DNA of 64,000 nucleotides. Source: VHCN01 sp964589935. Its GTDB lineage: Bacteria > Verrucomicrobiota > Verrucomicrobiia > Limisphaerales > VHCN01. A program made the position numbers and the translations under genes. Below are positions 8,843-19,351 of this stretch, piece after piece (the stretch's first letter is position 1; every line of letters starts with the position of its first letter). The stretch covers positions 62,001 to 126,000 of the forward strand of contig CAZPVD010000009.1 of assembly GCA_964589935.1 (NCBI GenBank), given 5' to 3'. Under the pieces are notes generated by a model that was not told the DNA's origin, searched no databases, and worked only from the letters and a program-made list of their open reading frames with translations.

Positions 8843-9397
8843 ATGAAAATCAAACCCGCCGCAAAATCAGGAAACGTCCTCATGGAACTCGGTCCCAGCG
8901 ACCCGGATGTCATCGCGTCCAACGACCGCGCCAGTGTGCCCACGCCGTTCAAGCTCAAGAGCATTCTAGTGCCGGTGGACTTCAGCGACTGCTCGAAGAA
9001 AGCCCTGCAATACGCGCTGCCGTTTGCGCGCCAGTTCGGCGCAAGCATCACGCTGCTTTACGTTGCGCACATCCCGTATGTCGGCGCGGAAGTCGGCGGC
9101 ATTGACTACGCGCTGCTCGAATCGGAGATGCGCACCGGCGGCATGAAGGAACTCGACAAGCTCGCCGAGAGCGACGTGAGCGCGGAGATTCCGCGCCGCA
9201 CGGTCGTGCGCGTCGGCTCGCCCGCGCATGAAATCACCACCGCCGCGAAGGAGCTCGACACCGACCTCATCATCATCGCCACGCACGGGCACACGGGCCT
9301 CAAGCACGTGTTCCTCGGCAGCACGGCCGAGAAAGTCGTGCGCATGGCGCCCTGCCCGGTGCTGACGGTGCGCGAACGCGAGCACGACTTCGTGTAG
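8843..9397 (+). CDS. Universal stress protein (UspA family)
   Basis: A single-domain Usp of about 184 residues with a roughly 45-residue N-terminal extension ahead of the conserved start of the fold (FKLKSILVPVDFSDCSKKAL). The ATP-binding pattern G-x2-G-x9-G-S/T is present near the C-terminus (GHTGLKHVFLGSTAEKVV), followed by CPVLTVRE. These proteins bind ATP and support stress survival through poorly defined routes. The ATG was chosen; a GTG 12 codons upstream is an alternative. The gene is monocistronic and ends at a strong terminator. Confidence 0.92.
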   Translation: MKIKPAAKSGNVLMELGPSDPDVIASNDRASVPTPFKLKSILVPVDFSDCSKKALQYALPFARQFGASITLLYVAHIPYVGAEVGGIDYALLESEMRTGGMKELDKLAESDVSAEIPRRTVVRVGSPAHEITTAAKELDTDLIIIATHGHTGLKHVFLGSTAEKVVRMAPCPVLTVREREHDFV

Positions 9398-9432
9398 GCG
9401 GGCGCTCGGGTTTTGGCCGATTCAAAAGTGAA

Positions 9433-9470
9433 GCCTCCCGATCGGGAAAGGTCGGGAGGCCGTTTTTATT
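9433..9470 (+). terminator. Rho-independent terminator of the Usp gene
   Basis: A perfect 9-base stem GCCTCCCGA / TCGGGAGGC with a 10-base loop is followed by CGTTTTTATTTT. It lies 35 bases past the Usp stop codon. The nitroreductase gene converges from the other side; its own side of the hairpin has only a broken T-run, so bidirectional use is possible but weaker. Confidence 0.85.
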
Positions 9471-9519
9471 TTCGAGGCGCTAAGTTTTTCTCCAAGGCAC
9501 TGTGCGAAGACGTGCGTTT

Positions 9520-10551
9520 TCAGCCTTTGAGAAGAACTTCGTCCACGAGCCGGCGCGGGGTCGGTTTGGCGGTTTGCGGGCCGTAGCCCATGCGGAGGAT
9601 GACGTGTGGGAAACCCGTGCGGCCCACGATGTCCGTGAGGCGCTCGCGGAGTTCGGGAATTTCGGCGGGCTGGTTGAGGAACGACGCGGACACGTTTTCC
9701 GTGCAGGCCCGCAGGAGCACGCGCTCCATCGCCTGGCCTGCGGCGAGCCACGAGGCCGGGTTGTCCGTGTCGGTGCCGATCATGGCGAGCACCGGCGAGG
9801 CCAGCGCGATGTCCTTGTCGCGCGCGGCGCGGCCTGCGCCAGCGTCAATCGTGCGGATGACCAGCGGGCCGGCGAGCGAGGTGAAGTCATTGAAACCCTT
9901 CGCCGAGCCGGGCACGCCGTCGTGGCTGGCACTGCGATTTGGATGCACCCACGCGGCGATTTCGCGGCGGAAATTTTTCTGCGCCCATTGCAGGCAGTCA
10001 GCCTCGGCGACGAGCGCGGCGAGCTTGAGCCGGTTTTCCTCGTCTTCGACAACGTGAAGCCAGGCGTTTTCATTGAGCGCCTCCTTGCGCAGCGTGCGCA
10101 GCAACTCGCGCGGAACTGGCCTGTCCTCGAACGGCGCACGATTCGTGTGGCGCTGGCGGATGGCGCCGAAGAGCGGCTTGTTTTCTTGGACCGTCACGCG
10201 GCGTTCGCCGAGGCGCACGCGCGCGAGCAGGTCGGGATCGTTCGCATCGGGCAGCACCACGACTTCCGGCTCATAACCGAAATTCCGCATTGCCACGCGG
10301 AGATTGAAGAGCGCGCCTCCGCATGAAATGACCAGCTCGCGGTCGTCGGGGTCGAGCACCGCGAGAGCGCGCGTGCGGTCGGCAAACAACTCGACCGTGC
10401 CGCCCTTCACGCGGAAGAGCCACGGCTGCGTGTTGTGGCCGGATGGCGCGAGCACGGCGTAGCGGAGCAGAAACTTCAACTGGCGCTCGGCGGGCGCGTT
10501 AAGAGGGAAGTCGTCTGCGTGGATATTCCAAGCTTCAGTCAGGTCAATCAT
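9520..10551 (-). CDS. Acg-family FMN-binding nitroreductase-like protein
   Basis: A 343-residue protein of the Acg type: tandem nitroreductase-like halves with one FMN site thought to be occluded in the mycobacterial prototype. The start of the fold APSGHNTQPWLFRV is diagnostic (NTQPW), and RQRHTNRAPFEDRPVPRELL matches the second conserved block. The C-terminal part (GTDTDNPASWLAAGQAMERV, then RMGYG) completes the family pattern. Acg proteins are dormancy or stress-linked in mycobacteria, and a catalytic role is uncertain. It lies opposite a universal stress protein gene, which also fits a stress context. It may form a unit with the unknown gene immediately upstream. Confidence 0.85.
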   Translation of the reverse strand: MIDLTEAWNIHADDFPLNAPAERQLKFLLRYAVLAPSGHNTQPWLFRVKGGTVELFADRTRALAVLDPDDRELVISCGGALFNLRVAMRNFGYEPEVVVLPDANDPDLLARVRLGERRVTVQENKPLFGAIRQRHTNRAPFEDRPVPRELLRTLRKEALNENAWLHVVEDEENRLKLAALVAEADCLQWAQKNFRREIAAWVHPNRSASHDGVPGSAKGFNDFTSLAGPLVIRTIDAGAGRAARDKDIALASPVLAMIGTDTDNPASWLAAGQAMERVLLRACTENVSASFLNQPAEIPELRERLTDIVGRTGFPHVILRMGYGPQTAKPTPRRLVDEVLLKG

Positions 10552-10571
10552 GGGGCGGAGTGGTGAAGTGT

Positions 10572-11159
10572 TTAATTGGTTTCGAGCAGGCGTTGGTGTT
10601 TCAGGGTGTCGTAAAAGATATGCTCCAGCACCGGCGTGACAGTCTCGGCGCGCTCGTGGATGTGATTGAGCAGGTTGTTGGCATCCTTTGGCGGAAGGTC
10701 ATAACGCTGCTCGGCAAACGCCGCATTGTCGGTCGAAGCGAGGTCACGGAGGAAATCCTCCGCGGGCGTGTTGATCGGCGGCGGCTCGGTCACGCCGAGC
10801 ACCGCGACGAGTGCGCGGCCCGTGTCGGACTGGCGGCCGAGCGCCACGTCCAGCCACACGCGCGCGACCGGCGGCAGCGTCTCGCCCTCCGGCGCGGCAA
10901 CCATAATGACGTCGGCCTGTTCGGCTGCGAGGATGGACGCCTCAAAAATGTCCGCATGTCGCAGCGAGTCGAACTGCCACCACGTCGTGTTCACCGAACA
11001 GTCCGGGCCGGATTCGGCGATCAGTTTGTCTTGTGCTTCGAGCGCGTGGCGGCACGCGGCGGCGTCCTTGTAGAGCACGACGAGATTGAACTCAGCCGGC
11101 CCGGTGAGCGGCGCGAGTGCGTCCGCCTCCACTTGCAAGACTGGTGATGTCATTTTCAT
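10572..11159 (-). CDS. Conserved hypothetical protein
   Basis: A 195-residue protein starting MKMTSPVLQVEADALAPL. I do not recognise a family. The sequence alternates predicted strands and helices (FNLVVLYKDAAACRHALEAQ, ADIFEASILAAEQADVIMVA), which suggests a small alpha/beta fold without signal peptide or membrane segment. No catalytic motif is evident. The open frame continues upstream for nearly 200 residues but is Arg/Ala-rich shadow of the divergent mtnP region, so the double-ATG start (MKM) was preferred. It sits 20 bases upstream of the Acg-like gene on the same strand, consistent with one transcript. Confidence 0.75.
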   Translation of the reverse strand: MKMTSPVLQVEADALAPLTGPAEFNLVVLYKDAAACRHALEAQDKLIAESGPDCSVNTTWWQFDSLRHADIFEASILAAEQADVIMVAAPEGETLPPVARVWLDVALGRQSDTGRALVAVLGVTEPPPINTPAEDFLRDLASTDNAAFAEQRYDLPPKDANNLLNHIHERAETVTPVLEHIFYDTLKHQRLLETN

Positions 11160-11309
11160 AACTGGCGCAGTGTCGCGCGCGGCGCGAGGAGCGGCTTCGC
11201 GCAGTTTGTCGAACGCTGGACAATTCTTGCCGCAACCCCGCCAAGCGGCGTTGAACACGGCGAACTTTCGGTTGCATCGTCCGCTGGATTTCACGCACCC
11301 TAACCGCCC

Positions 11310-12218
11310 ATGAAACGCGCTCGCCCCGCCTCTCGCTTCCGTTCCCCTTCGCCTCTCGCCTCTCCTCGCGTCGGCCTCATTGGCGGCAGCGGGCTGTATC
11401 ACATCGAAGGCTTCACAAACCAGAAATGGGTCAAAGTCAAAACGCCCTTCGGCGCGCCCTCGGATGATTTTCTCACCGGCAAACTCGCCGGGCGCGATGT
11501 CGTGTTCCTTCCGAGGCATGGACGCGGCCATCGCATTCTGCCGAGCGAGCTGAACCACCGCGCGAACCTCTGGGCGATGAAGCAGCTCGGCGTCGCGTGG
11601 ATCATCAGTGTCAGCGCGGTGGGTTCGTTGCAGGCGAAATACAAACCCTGCGACATCGTGCTGCCGGACCAGTTCCTTGACCGCACCAAGCGCGACTTCG
11701 AGCACACGTTCTTCGGGCGCGGCATCGTGGCGCACATCGCGTTTGCCGATCCGATTTGCGAGGAATTGCGGCAGTTGCTTTTGAAGTCAGCGCGCTCGCT
11801 CAAGGCCCGCGCCCACGACGGCGGCACCTACGTGAACATGGAAGGCCCGGCCTTCAGCACGCGCGCCGAGTCGCTCACCAACCACCGCGCCGGCTACGAC
11901 GTGATCGGCATGACGAACCTCGGCGAGGCCAAGTGCGCGCGCGAGGCCGAGATCGCCTACGCGAACCTCGCGATGATCACCGACTACGATTGCTGGAAGG
12001 CCGGCGAGGCGCACGTGACCGTCGAGATGGTCATCGAGAACCTCAAGCGCAACGCCGCGCAGGCCAAGGCCATCATCGCCGACGTGCTGCCGAGGATTCC
12101 CAGCGAAGCAAACTGGCCCTGCCACTCAGCACTGCGCAACGCCATCATGACGGAACGCGCGCTCTGGCCGAAGAAGACCGTGAAGGAACTCGAGCCGATC
12201 CTGCGAAAGTATCTGTAG
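11310..12218 (+). CDS. mtnP: S-methyl-5'-thioadenosine phosphorylase
   Basis: MtnP phosphorolyses methylthioadenosine to adenine and 5-methylthioribose 1-phosphate in methionine and polyamine salvage. The purine phosphorylase fold is clear: phosphate loop VGLIGGSGLYHIEG, the active-site block YVNMEGPAFSTRAES, TNLGEAKCAREAEI and the base-binding MITDYDCWK, matching human-type MTAP (which has ATDYDCWK). The first 20 residues are Arg/Pro/Ser-rich and probably not part of the fold; an internal start near VGLIGG is not obvious, so the upstream ATG is kept. The gene is divergent from the unknown gene upstream. Confidence 0.92.
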   Translation: MKRARPASRFRSPSPLASPRVGLIGGSGLYHIEGFTNQKWVKVKTPFGAPSDDFLTGKLAGRDVVFLPRHGRGHRILPSELNHRANLWAMKQLGVAWIISVSAVGSLQAKYKPCDIVLPDQFLDRTKRDFEHTFFGRGIVAHIAFADPICEELRQLLLKSARSLKARAHDGGTYVNMEGPAFSTRAESLTNHRAGYDVIGMTNLGEAKCAREAEIAYANLAMITDYDCWKAGEAHVTVEMVIENLKRNAAQAKAIIADVLPRIPSEANWPCHSALRNAIMTERALWPKKTVKELEPILRKYL

Positions 12219-12232
12219 CCGTGCCGGCGTGA

Positions 12233-14041
12233 TTACGTCTGCGCCTTGATGCCCTTGAGCCGGTAGGCTACGAGGTCGCCTTCGTGCTTGGTGCTGACGG
12301 TTGTCTTGTCGGCCTGCACGAGCTTGAAGACGCGCTGGTAAACCTCGGTGCTGATGAGCACGTCGCCGCCGCGCGCGCCGGAGCAAAAGCGGTTGGCGCG
12401 ATTGACCGCGTCGCCGATGACGGTGAATTCGAGCCGCTCCTGCGCGCCGATGAACCCATGCAGCACGGTGCCGCAATGCACACCGATGCCGACCTCGACG
12501 GTCACATCACCGCGCGCCTTGCGCTTGAGGTTGAGTTCCTTGACCGCTTCCTGCATTGCAAGCCCGGCCAGCACAGCCTTTTCGTGTTGTTGCGGATCGG
12601 GATCGGGGCTGCCGAAGACGGCGAGAATCGCGTCGCCGAGGAATTTATCAATCGTGCCGTCGTGCTTGAAAATGGGCGCGGAGAGCGCGGGCAGATAATC
12701 GTTCACCAAGTCCACCACGTCGCCCGCGTCCATGTTTGCGCTCATGGCGGTGAACCCGCGCATGTCGGAGAAGAGGATGGTGACCTCGGATTTTTCGCCG
12801 CCCGGCCGCAGTTTACCGGCGTGGGCCTTTTCGAGCAGCTTCGCCCGGATGCGCGGGGAGAAGTTCATCAGCAGCCGTTCGAGCAGCTTGGCGTTGAACT
12901 TCATCTCCTCCTGCATGCGCCTGTTGGCTGTGATCATCGCGGCGTAGTTGGCGATGCTTACGAGCATCCGCAGGTCGTCCTCGTTAAAGGCGCTGTCGCT
13001 CGTCGGGTTGTCCACGCAGATGACGCCCTGCGGCTCGCCGTTCCAGAGCAGCGGCACATACATGCCGGACTGGATGGAAAGGCTCGCGATGCTGGCCATC
13101 ATGTCGCCCTGAAAGCCGCCGCGCGTCCAGATGAAGCCGCGCTTCTCGGTCATCGCGCGCTTTGCGAGCGTCTCGCTCACGGAGGGCTCGCCCTCCGCGA
13201 TGTAGGCCGCAAGCAGGAGCGTGTCCGTGCCTTTTTGCCTCGTGAGAAACGCGCTGCGCTTGGCCGTGGGAATCGCCGTCAGCGCGTGCTTGACGATGCG
13301 CTCAAGGATCGCCTCGAACTTTGTCTCGCCGGTGAACTCGTTCTGCATCTCCATCATCGGCGCGAGGCGGCGGACCATTTCCGCGCCGCCGGCCTCGTTG
13401 ATGGTGAACACGGAACTTCCCACATCCATCGCCGTGGTGATCTCCATGTCCGGGTCATCGGCCTTCGGCTCTGGCGCGGTGGGGAATTTCATCGCCGGCA
13501 GCACAGGAGCGGCGGGCTTGGCCGGTGCGGGGGTGGCGGCGGGCGCGAGTGACGGCTGTGGCGGCGCGGAAAGCGGTGTGGCTCCGCCCGATGGCGGTGG
13601 CGGCGCGCGCAGGATGCCGGGACTGGCTGCCGGTGGCGGCACGAAGGGCTTCTTTGCCGCCGGCGGCGCGGCGGGCTGCGGCGCGGGCGCGGGTGTGGAA
13701 ACCGCGGGCGCGCTTGCGGGCAATTCAATCACGAGCGTCGTGTCGCCGAGCTGCACGTTCGAACCGTTTGGGACTTGCTGCCGGCCGTGGCCCTTGATTT
13801 CTGCGTCGTTAAGCCGCGTGCCGCCGGAGCTGCCAATGTCCTCGATCCAGTAATTTTCGCCGTCGAAGGAAAACTTCGCGTGCCGTCGCGAGACATTCAG
13901 GTCGGGATACAAATCAAGGTCCGGCGGGACGCCGTCCTTGGGCCGGCCGACGACGATTTCAGGCTTGCTGAACTCGCGCACTTGTTCCTTGCCCGAATGG
14001 ACAACTTTGATGCGAAAGATGAAGTGGCCGTCGGCGGACAT
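12233..14041 (-). CDS. FHA-GAF-class III adenylate/guanylate cyclase
   Basis: A 602-residue soluble signalling protein. An FHA domain fills about residues 1-110 (VGRPKD, NVSRRHAKF, phosphothreonine-binding Ser-Arg-Arg-His). A Pro/Ala-rich linker of about 85 residues follows, then a GAF domain (about 220-390, ending GVICVDNPTSDSAF), and a class III nucleotidyl cyclase domain from about residue 415. The cyclase has the metal-binding FSDMRGFTAM and DKFLGDAILAVFG Asp residues and the VIGDAVNRANR motif, so it looks active. The substrate (ATP or GTP) cannot be decided by eye. The FHA domain suggests regulation by a Ser/Thr kinase, such as the Hanks kinase later in this window, but that link is inference. 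Confidence 0.92.
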   Translation of the reverse strand: MSADGHFIFRIKVVHSGKEQVREFSKPEIVVGRPKDGVPPDLDLYPDLNVSRRHAKFSFDGENYWIEDIGSSGGTRLNDAEIKGHGRQQVPNGSNVQLGDTTLVIELPASAPAVSTPAPAPQPAAPPAAKKPFVPPPAASPGILRAPPPPSGGATPLSAPPQPSLAPAATPAPAKPAAPVLPAMKFPTAPEPKADDPDMEITTAMDVGSSVFTINEAGGAEMVRRLAPMMEMQNEFTGETKFEAILERIVKHALTAIPTAKRSAFLTRQKGTDTLLLAAYIAEGEPSVSETLAKRAMTEKRGFIWTRGGFQGDMMASIASLSIQSGMYVPLLWNGEPQGVICVDNPTSDSAFNEDDLRMLVSIANYAAMITANRRMQEEMKFNAKLLERLLMNFSPRIRAKLLEKAHAGKLRPGGEKSEVTILFSDMRGFTAMSANMDAGDVVDLVNDYLPALSAPIFKHDGTIDKFLGDAILAVFGSPDPDPQQHEKAVLAGLAMQEAVKELNLKRKARGDVTVEVGIGVHCGTVLHGFIGAQERLEFTVIGDAVNRANRFCSGARGGDVLISTEVYQRVFKLVQADKTTVSTKHEGDLVAYRLKGIKAQT

Positions 14042-14101
14042 GCGTGCTGCCGAAGCTAAACACGCCGCAACGGAGCGTCAATGCCGCGCGTGCTGTGCGC
14101 G

Positions 14102-15157
14102 CTATTTCTTGAACGGCGATTTCGGCACGCTTTTGACCAGCGCGCGCGCCTGTTCGGCCGTCGTGACGTCGCGGTCGAGCGGGATGAGCCGCCAGAGTTC
14201 GGGAAACTCGTAGCTCTCGCCTGGCTTGAGTTTCACTTCGGGACTCAGCGGTTCAAGCTCGGCGCGATGGTCAAAATAAAGTTCCACCGAGTTGCCGCCA
14301 TCCGTGTAATCGCCCTGCGCGTAGTGCGGGAAATACTTCACAAACAGCAGCCGCCCGCGCGCGTAGGCGATCCAGCCCGCGTCGCTGTCCGCACCGAGCT
14401 TCGCGCGATCGCCGGCGCACGCGGACACGAGGAGGCCATCGAGCAGTTTCACGTTTGTGTGCACGGGCCTGTCGCCGTCGTAAAAGAGCCGGCCTTCAAA
14501 CTCGCGCCGCAAACTCCAGCCCACCGGGAAGCGGCTGCGCGGGTTCAGCGGGAAGAACGCGAAGCCGCCGCCATTGCAGAGCGTGCGGTCCCAAAGGCAG
14601 AACGACAGCTCGCGATCCACCGTCATGTTGCGCACGCGCTGCGTGAGGCCGAGTTCGCCCGTGTCGGGGTCGAGCGTGATTTCCTTTTCGAGCTGCACGC
14701 CGGTCACCGTGTCCGCCGGGCTGGTCACGCGCACGGTGTAATCGCGCACGATGCTCGCGGTGTGCGGCGCAGCCCAGAGGGCGTCGTGCTGCGGGATGCG
14801 CGGCGCGCGCAGTTCCGGCCCGATGTCGAGTTGATAGCCGCCGAAGTTGGGCGCGTTCGTGGAGGTGGCGAGCGTCTGGCCGAACGCGTTCGTGTTTTCC
14901 CAGAGAATGTTTTCGCCATGCACGCTGTAATGGACGATCCGCCCGCCGATGCTCGGGGCCACGATCGCCGTGGCGTCTGCTTCCGGCGCGCGCAGCACGA
15001 TCGCACCCCACCCATGATAAATCTGTGTTGTGACGCCAAACGGCAAACGCGCCGGTTTGTCCGCGCCTGAAACCGGCGCGGCCAGAAGCAGCGCCGCCGT
15101 GAGAAAGCCGAGTGCAGCCCACGGCTGCGGCGATGTTGATGTCTGCGTCGTGTTCAC
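14102..15157 (-). CDS. Exported DUF4380/mutarotase-like protein
   Basis: A 351-residue protein with an N-terminal signal peptide (hydrophobic stretch LGFLTAALLLAAPVSGA). The rest resembles galactose-mutarotase-type beta-sandwich proteins of the DUF4380 kind: IVAPSIGGRIVHYSVHGENI, then GGYQLDIGPELRAP and a run of paired strands (QLEKEITLDPDTGELGLTQR). No catalytic His/Glu pair could be assigned, so a binding rather than catalytic role is possible. It faces away from the response-regulator operon. Confidence in a secreted beta-sandwich is good, in the family name moderate. Confidence 0.65.
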   Translation of the reverse strand: MNTTQTSTSPQPWAALGFLTAALLLAAPVSGADKPARLPFGVTTQIYHGWGAIVLRAPEADATAIVAPSIGGRIVHYSVHGENILWENTNAFGQTLATSTNAPNFGGYQLDIGPELRAPRIPQHDALWAAPHTASIVRDYTVRVTSPADTVTGVQLEKEITLDPDTGELGLTQRVRNMTVDRELSFCLWDRTLCNGGGFAFFPLNPRSRFPVGWSLRREFEGRLFYDGDRPVHTNVKLLDGLLVSACAGDRAKLGADSDAGWIAYARGRLLFVKYFPHYAQGDYTDGGNSVELYFDHRAELEPLSPEVKLKPGESYEFPELWRLIPLDRDVTTAEQARALVKSVPKSPFKK

Positions 15158-15261
15158 GAGTGCGCGCAGCGTATCGGGCCGGAATTATTCTGAAAGATTT
15201 TTAATGTGCCTTTCACGGCCCGTTAATCATAAGCTGGCACATTCACCCGCGAATCACCGCC

Positions 15262-15938
15262 ATGCGCCTACTGGTCATCGAAGACGAAAGAAAGGTCGCC
15301 GACTTTGTCGCGCGCGGCCTGCGCGCCGAGCGCTTTGCGGTGGATGTGGCGCCGGACGGCCCGAACGGCCTCGATCTGGCGCAGGCTTATGCTTATGACC
15401 TCGTCATCCTCGATCTCATGCTGCCGGGCCTCAGCGGCGCGGAGGTGCTCAAGCGCATCCGCAAGCACAACGCCGAGGTGCCCGTCATCATCCTCACCGC
15501 GCGCGACGCGACGACGGAGAAGGTCGCGATGTTCGAGGCGGGCGCGGATGATTACCTGACGAAGCCGTTCGCGTTCGCGGAACTGCTCGTGCGCGTGAAG
15601 GCGCTGCTTCGCCGCGGGCCGGTGAACCGCGCGAGCGTGCTGCGCGTCGCCGACCTCGAACTGGACCGTCTTTCGCAACAGGTCAAACGCGCCGGCAAGC
15701 GCATCGAGCTGACCTCAAAGGAATACGCGCTGCTCGAATATCTCGTCGCCAACGCGGGCCGCGTGCTCTCGCGCACGATGATTATCGAGCACGTCTGGGA
15801 CGAAAGCTTCGAGGGTCTCACGAACATCGTGGACGTTTATGTCCGTCACCTCCGCGAGAAAGTGGACGAGCCGCACGAGGCCAAGCTCATCCGCACCATT
15901 CGCGGCGTCGGCTATTCAATCAGCGAGGAGGTGCCCGC

Positions 15939-15942
<4 letters not shown>
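15262..15942 (+). CDS. OmpR-family response regulator of the efflux operon
   Basis: A 226-residue DNA-binding response regulator. The receiver has the acidic pocket (IEDE at residues 6-9), phosphoacceptor Asp51 in LVILDLMLPG, and the Thr/Lys switch residues (TARDA, DYLTKPF). The C-terminal winged helix (about 125-222) has ELTSKEYALLEYL and the recognition-helix region VDVYVRHLREKVD followed by IRTIRGVGYSI. It resembles the CusR/CopR-type metal or stress regulators in length and order, but the inducer cannot be read. Its stop overlaps the kinase start (ATGA), and the efflux genes follow, so it very likely controls them. Confidence 0.93.
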
Positions 15943-17364
<1,422 letters not shown>

Positions 17365-17375
<11 letters not shown>

Positions 17376-18642
17376 AAGCAGACCGCAACCTGAATTGTCA
17401 ACGCCGCCGCGCCGCAACGCGTGGTTTTGGATTTTAATGCTCGCCGTGTTGGCGGTCGGCGGCGTGTTCTTGGTGCCGCGCCTTATGCCGCGCGAAGTGC
17501 GCGAGGCGAAACAAGAAGCGAAAGCCGTGGAGAAGATCATTCCCGTCGCGGTCGTGAAGGTGACCCGCGAGGACCTTGCGCAGGAACTCACGGTGGACGC
17601 GGAGTTTCGCGCGTATCAGGACGTGGAACTGTTTGCCAAGGAAGCCGGCTATGTGAAGGCGATCAACGTGGACATCGGCGACAAGGTCAATGACAGGCAG
17701 GTTCTCGCGGTGCTTGAAATTCCCGAGCTGAAGGAAGAGATCGAGCACGCCGTCGCCGTGCAGCATCACAGCGAGGAAGAGGTGAAGCGCGCCGAGGCCG
17801 AGATCACGCGGGCCGACGCCGCCTACACCGAGGCGCATCTCGCCTACCAGCGTCTGCTGGGCGCGAGCAAGGCGCAGCCGGGCCTCATCGCCGAGCAGGA
17901 AGTCGAGACCTCGCAGGCCCGCGACCGCACCACCGCGGCGCAGCTTGTGAATACGAAAGCCGGCCTCTCCGCGGCCAAGCAGCAGGTGGTCGTCGCGCAA
18001 GCCCTGGTCAACCGCCTCCGCGCCAAGGAAGGTTACGCGACCATCACCGCGCCGTTCGCGGGAGTCATCACCAAGCGCTATGCCGACCAGGGCGACTACG
18101 TGCGCGGCGGCACGTCGCCGAGTTCGCAGGGCATGGCCCTCGTGCGCCTCTCGCAGAACCAGCGCCTGCGGCTCACATTTCCCGTTTCCGTTTCATTCGT
18201 TGCGCGCGTCAAGCTTAACGATCTGGTGGACGTGGTGGTGAAGTCCGTCGAGCGTTCTTTTCAGGGCAAGGTCTCCCGTTTCGCACGCGAAGTGAACGCC
18301 GCCACGCGCTCGATGGATGTGGAGGTGGACGTTGAGAATGCCGACCTCAAGCTCATTCCCGGCATGTATGCGACGGTTGTCATCAAGCTGGACCGCCGCG
18401 AAAAGGCGCTTTCGCTTCCGGTTGAAGCCGTCGAGCGTGACAAGAAGAACACGGCCTATGTCGTGCGCCGCGACGGCGTTGTCGAGGAGCACATTGTGCG
18501 GATCGGCCTCGAGACAGCGACGAAACTCGAAATGCTTTCCGGCGTGAAGGAGGGCGACATGGTGATGATCGGCAGCCGCACGCAGGTGAAGCCCGGTCAG
18601 AAAGTTGAACCAAAGCCCATGAAGCTGGCCGACACCGAATGA
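17365..18642 (+). CDS. RND efflux periplasmic adaptor (membrane fusion protein)
   Basis: A 425-residue HlyD-type adaptor. It has an N-terminal membrane anchor (about residues 18-38) after a short cytoplasmic Arg-rich lead. Next come a barrel-sandwich half (VELFAKEAGYVKAINVDIGD), a helical hairpin with long coiled coil (about 115-215), the second lipoyl half (GYATITAPFAGVITKRYADQ), a beta-barrel domain, and a membrane-proximal end (MIGSRTQVKPGQKVEPKP). It links the RND pump to the TolC-like outer-membrane channel. The start overlaps the kinase stop by 11 bases, which suggests translational coupling. Confidence 0.92.
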
Positions 18643-18649
18643 CCCGCGC

Positions 18650-19345
18650 ATGAAAATCCCGCTGACTCCTGAACTGCTCGAAGCCCTGCGGCGCACCGAC
18701 ACATGCACCGTGTCCAACGCCATCGAGTCCTTTGATGTGCGTCTGCGCAACGAGGGTTTCACTGACGGCTCCATCCGCTGTCTTTTCCCGGAGCGCCGGC
18801 CGATGGTCGGCCACGCCGTGACGTTGAAAGTGCGCTGTTCCTCGCCGCCGCCGCAGGGGCATGGTTACTTCGACCGCACGGACTGGTGGGACTACCTGCT
18901 CACCATCCCCGCGCCGCGCGTCCTCGTGGTGCAGGATGTGGATTCGCAGCCCGGCACAGGGTCGTTCCTCGGTGAAGTTCACGCGAACATCCTCCTCGCT
19001 CTGGGCTGCGTCGGCGTCGTCACGAACGGCGCGGTGCGCGACGTGCCGGTGGTCGAGTCCACGCCGTTCCAGCTCTTCGCCGTCAGCCTTGCGGTTTCGC
19101 ACTCTTACTCGCACATCGTGGACTTTGGAATTCCGGTTGAAGTTGGCGGGCTGAAGGTGAATCCGGGCGACCTGTTGCATGGTGACGTGCACGGCGTGCT
19201 CTCCGTGCCGAATGAACTTTTGTCCAAGTTGCCTGCCACCGCAGCGAAGATCGAGGAAGGCGAGCGGAAACTCATCGCGCTCTGCCGCTCGGCGGACTTC
19301 TCGATTGAAAAACTCCGCGCCGCGGTCAAGGCCATGAAAGACTGA
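18650..19345 (+). CDS. RraA-family protein (HMG aldolase / RNase E regulator-like)
   Basis: A 231-residue protein with the RraA fold. The conserved block GSFLGEVHANILLALG, then GVVTNGAVRDV, includes the Arg-Asp pair used for catalysis in 4-hydroxy-4-methyl-2-oxoglutarate aldolases. RraA proteins otherwise inhibit RNase E, so aldolase or decarboxylase activity and a regulatory role both remain open. It lies seven bases after the adaptor gene and six before the RND pump gene, so it is a full member of the efflux operon. This is an unusual partner for a drug or metal pump. Confidence 0.88.
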   Translation: MKIPLTPELLEALRRTDTCTVSNAIESFDVRLRNEGFTDGSIRCLFPERRPMVGHAVTLKVRCSSPPPQGHGYFDRTDWWDYLLTIPAPRVLVVQDVDSQPGTGSFLGEVHANILLALGCVGVVTNGAVRDVPVVESTPFQLFAVSLAVSHSYSHIVDFGIPVEVGGLKVNPGDLLHGDVHGVLSVPNELLSKLPATAAKIEEGERKLIALCRSADFSIEKLRAAVKAMKD

Positions 19346-19351
19346 CGCACC

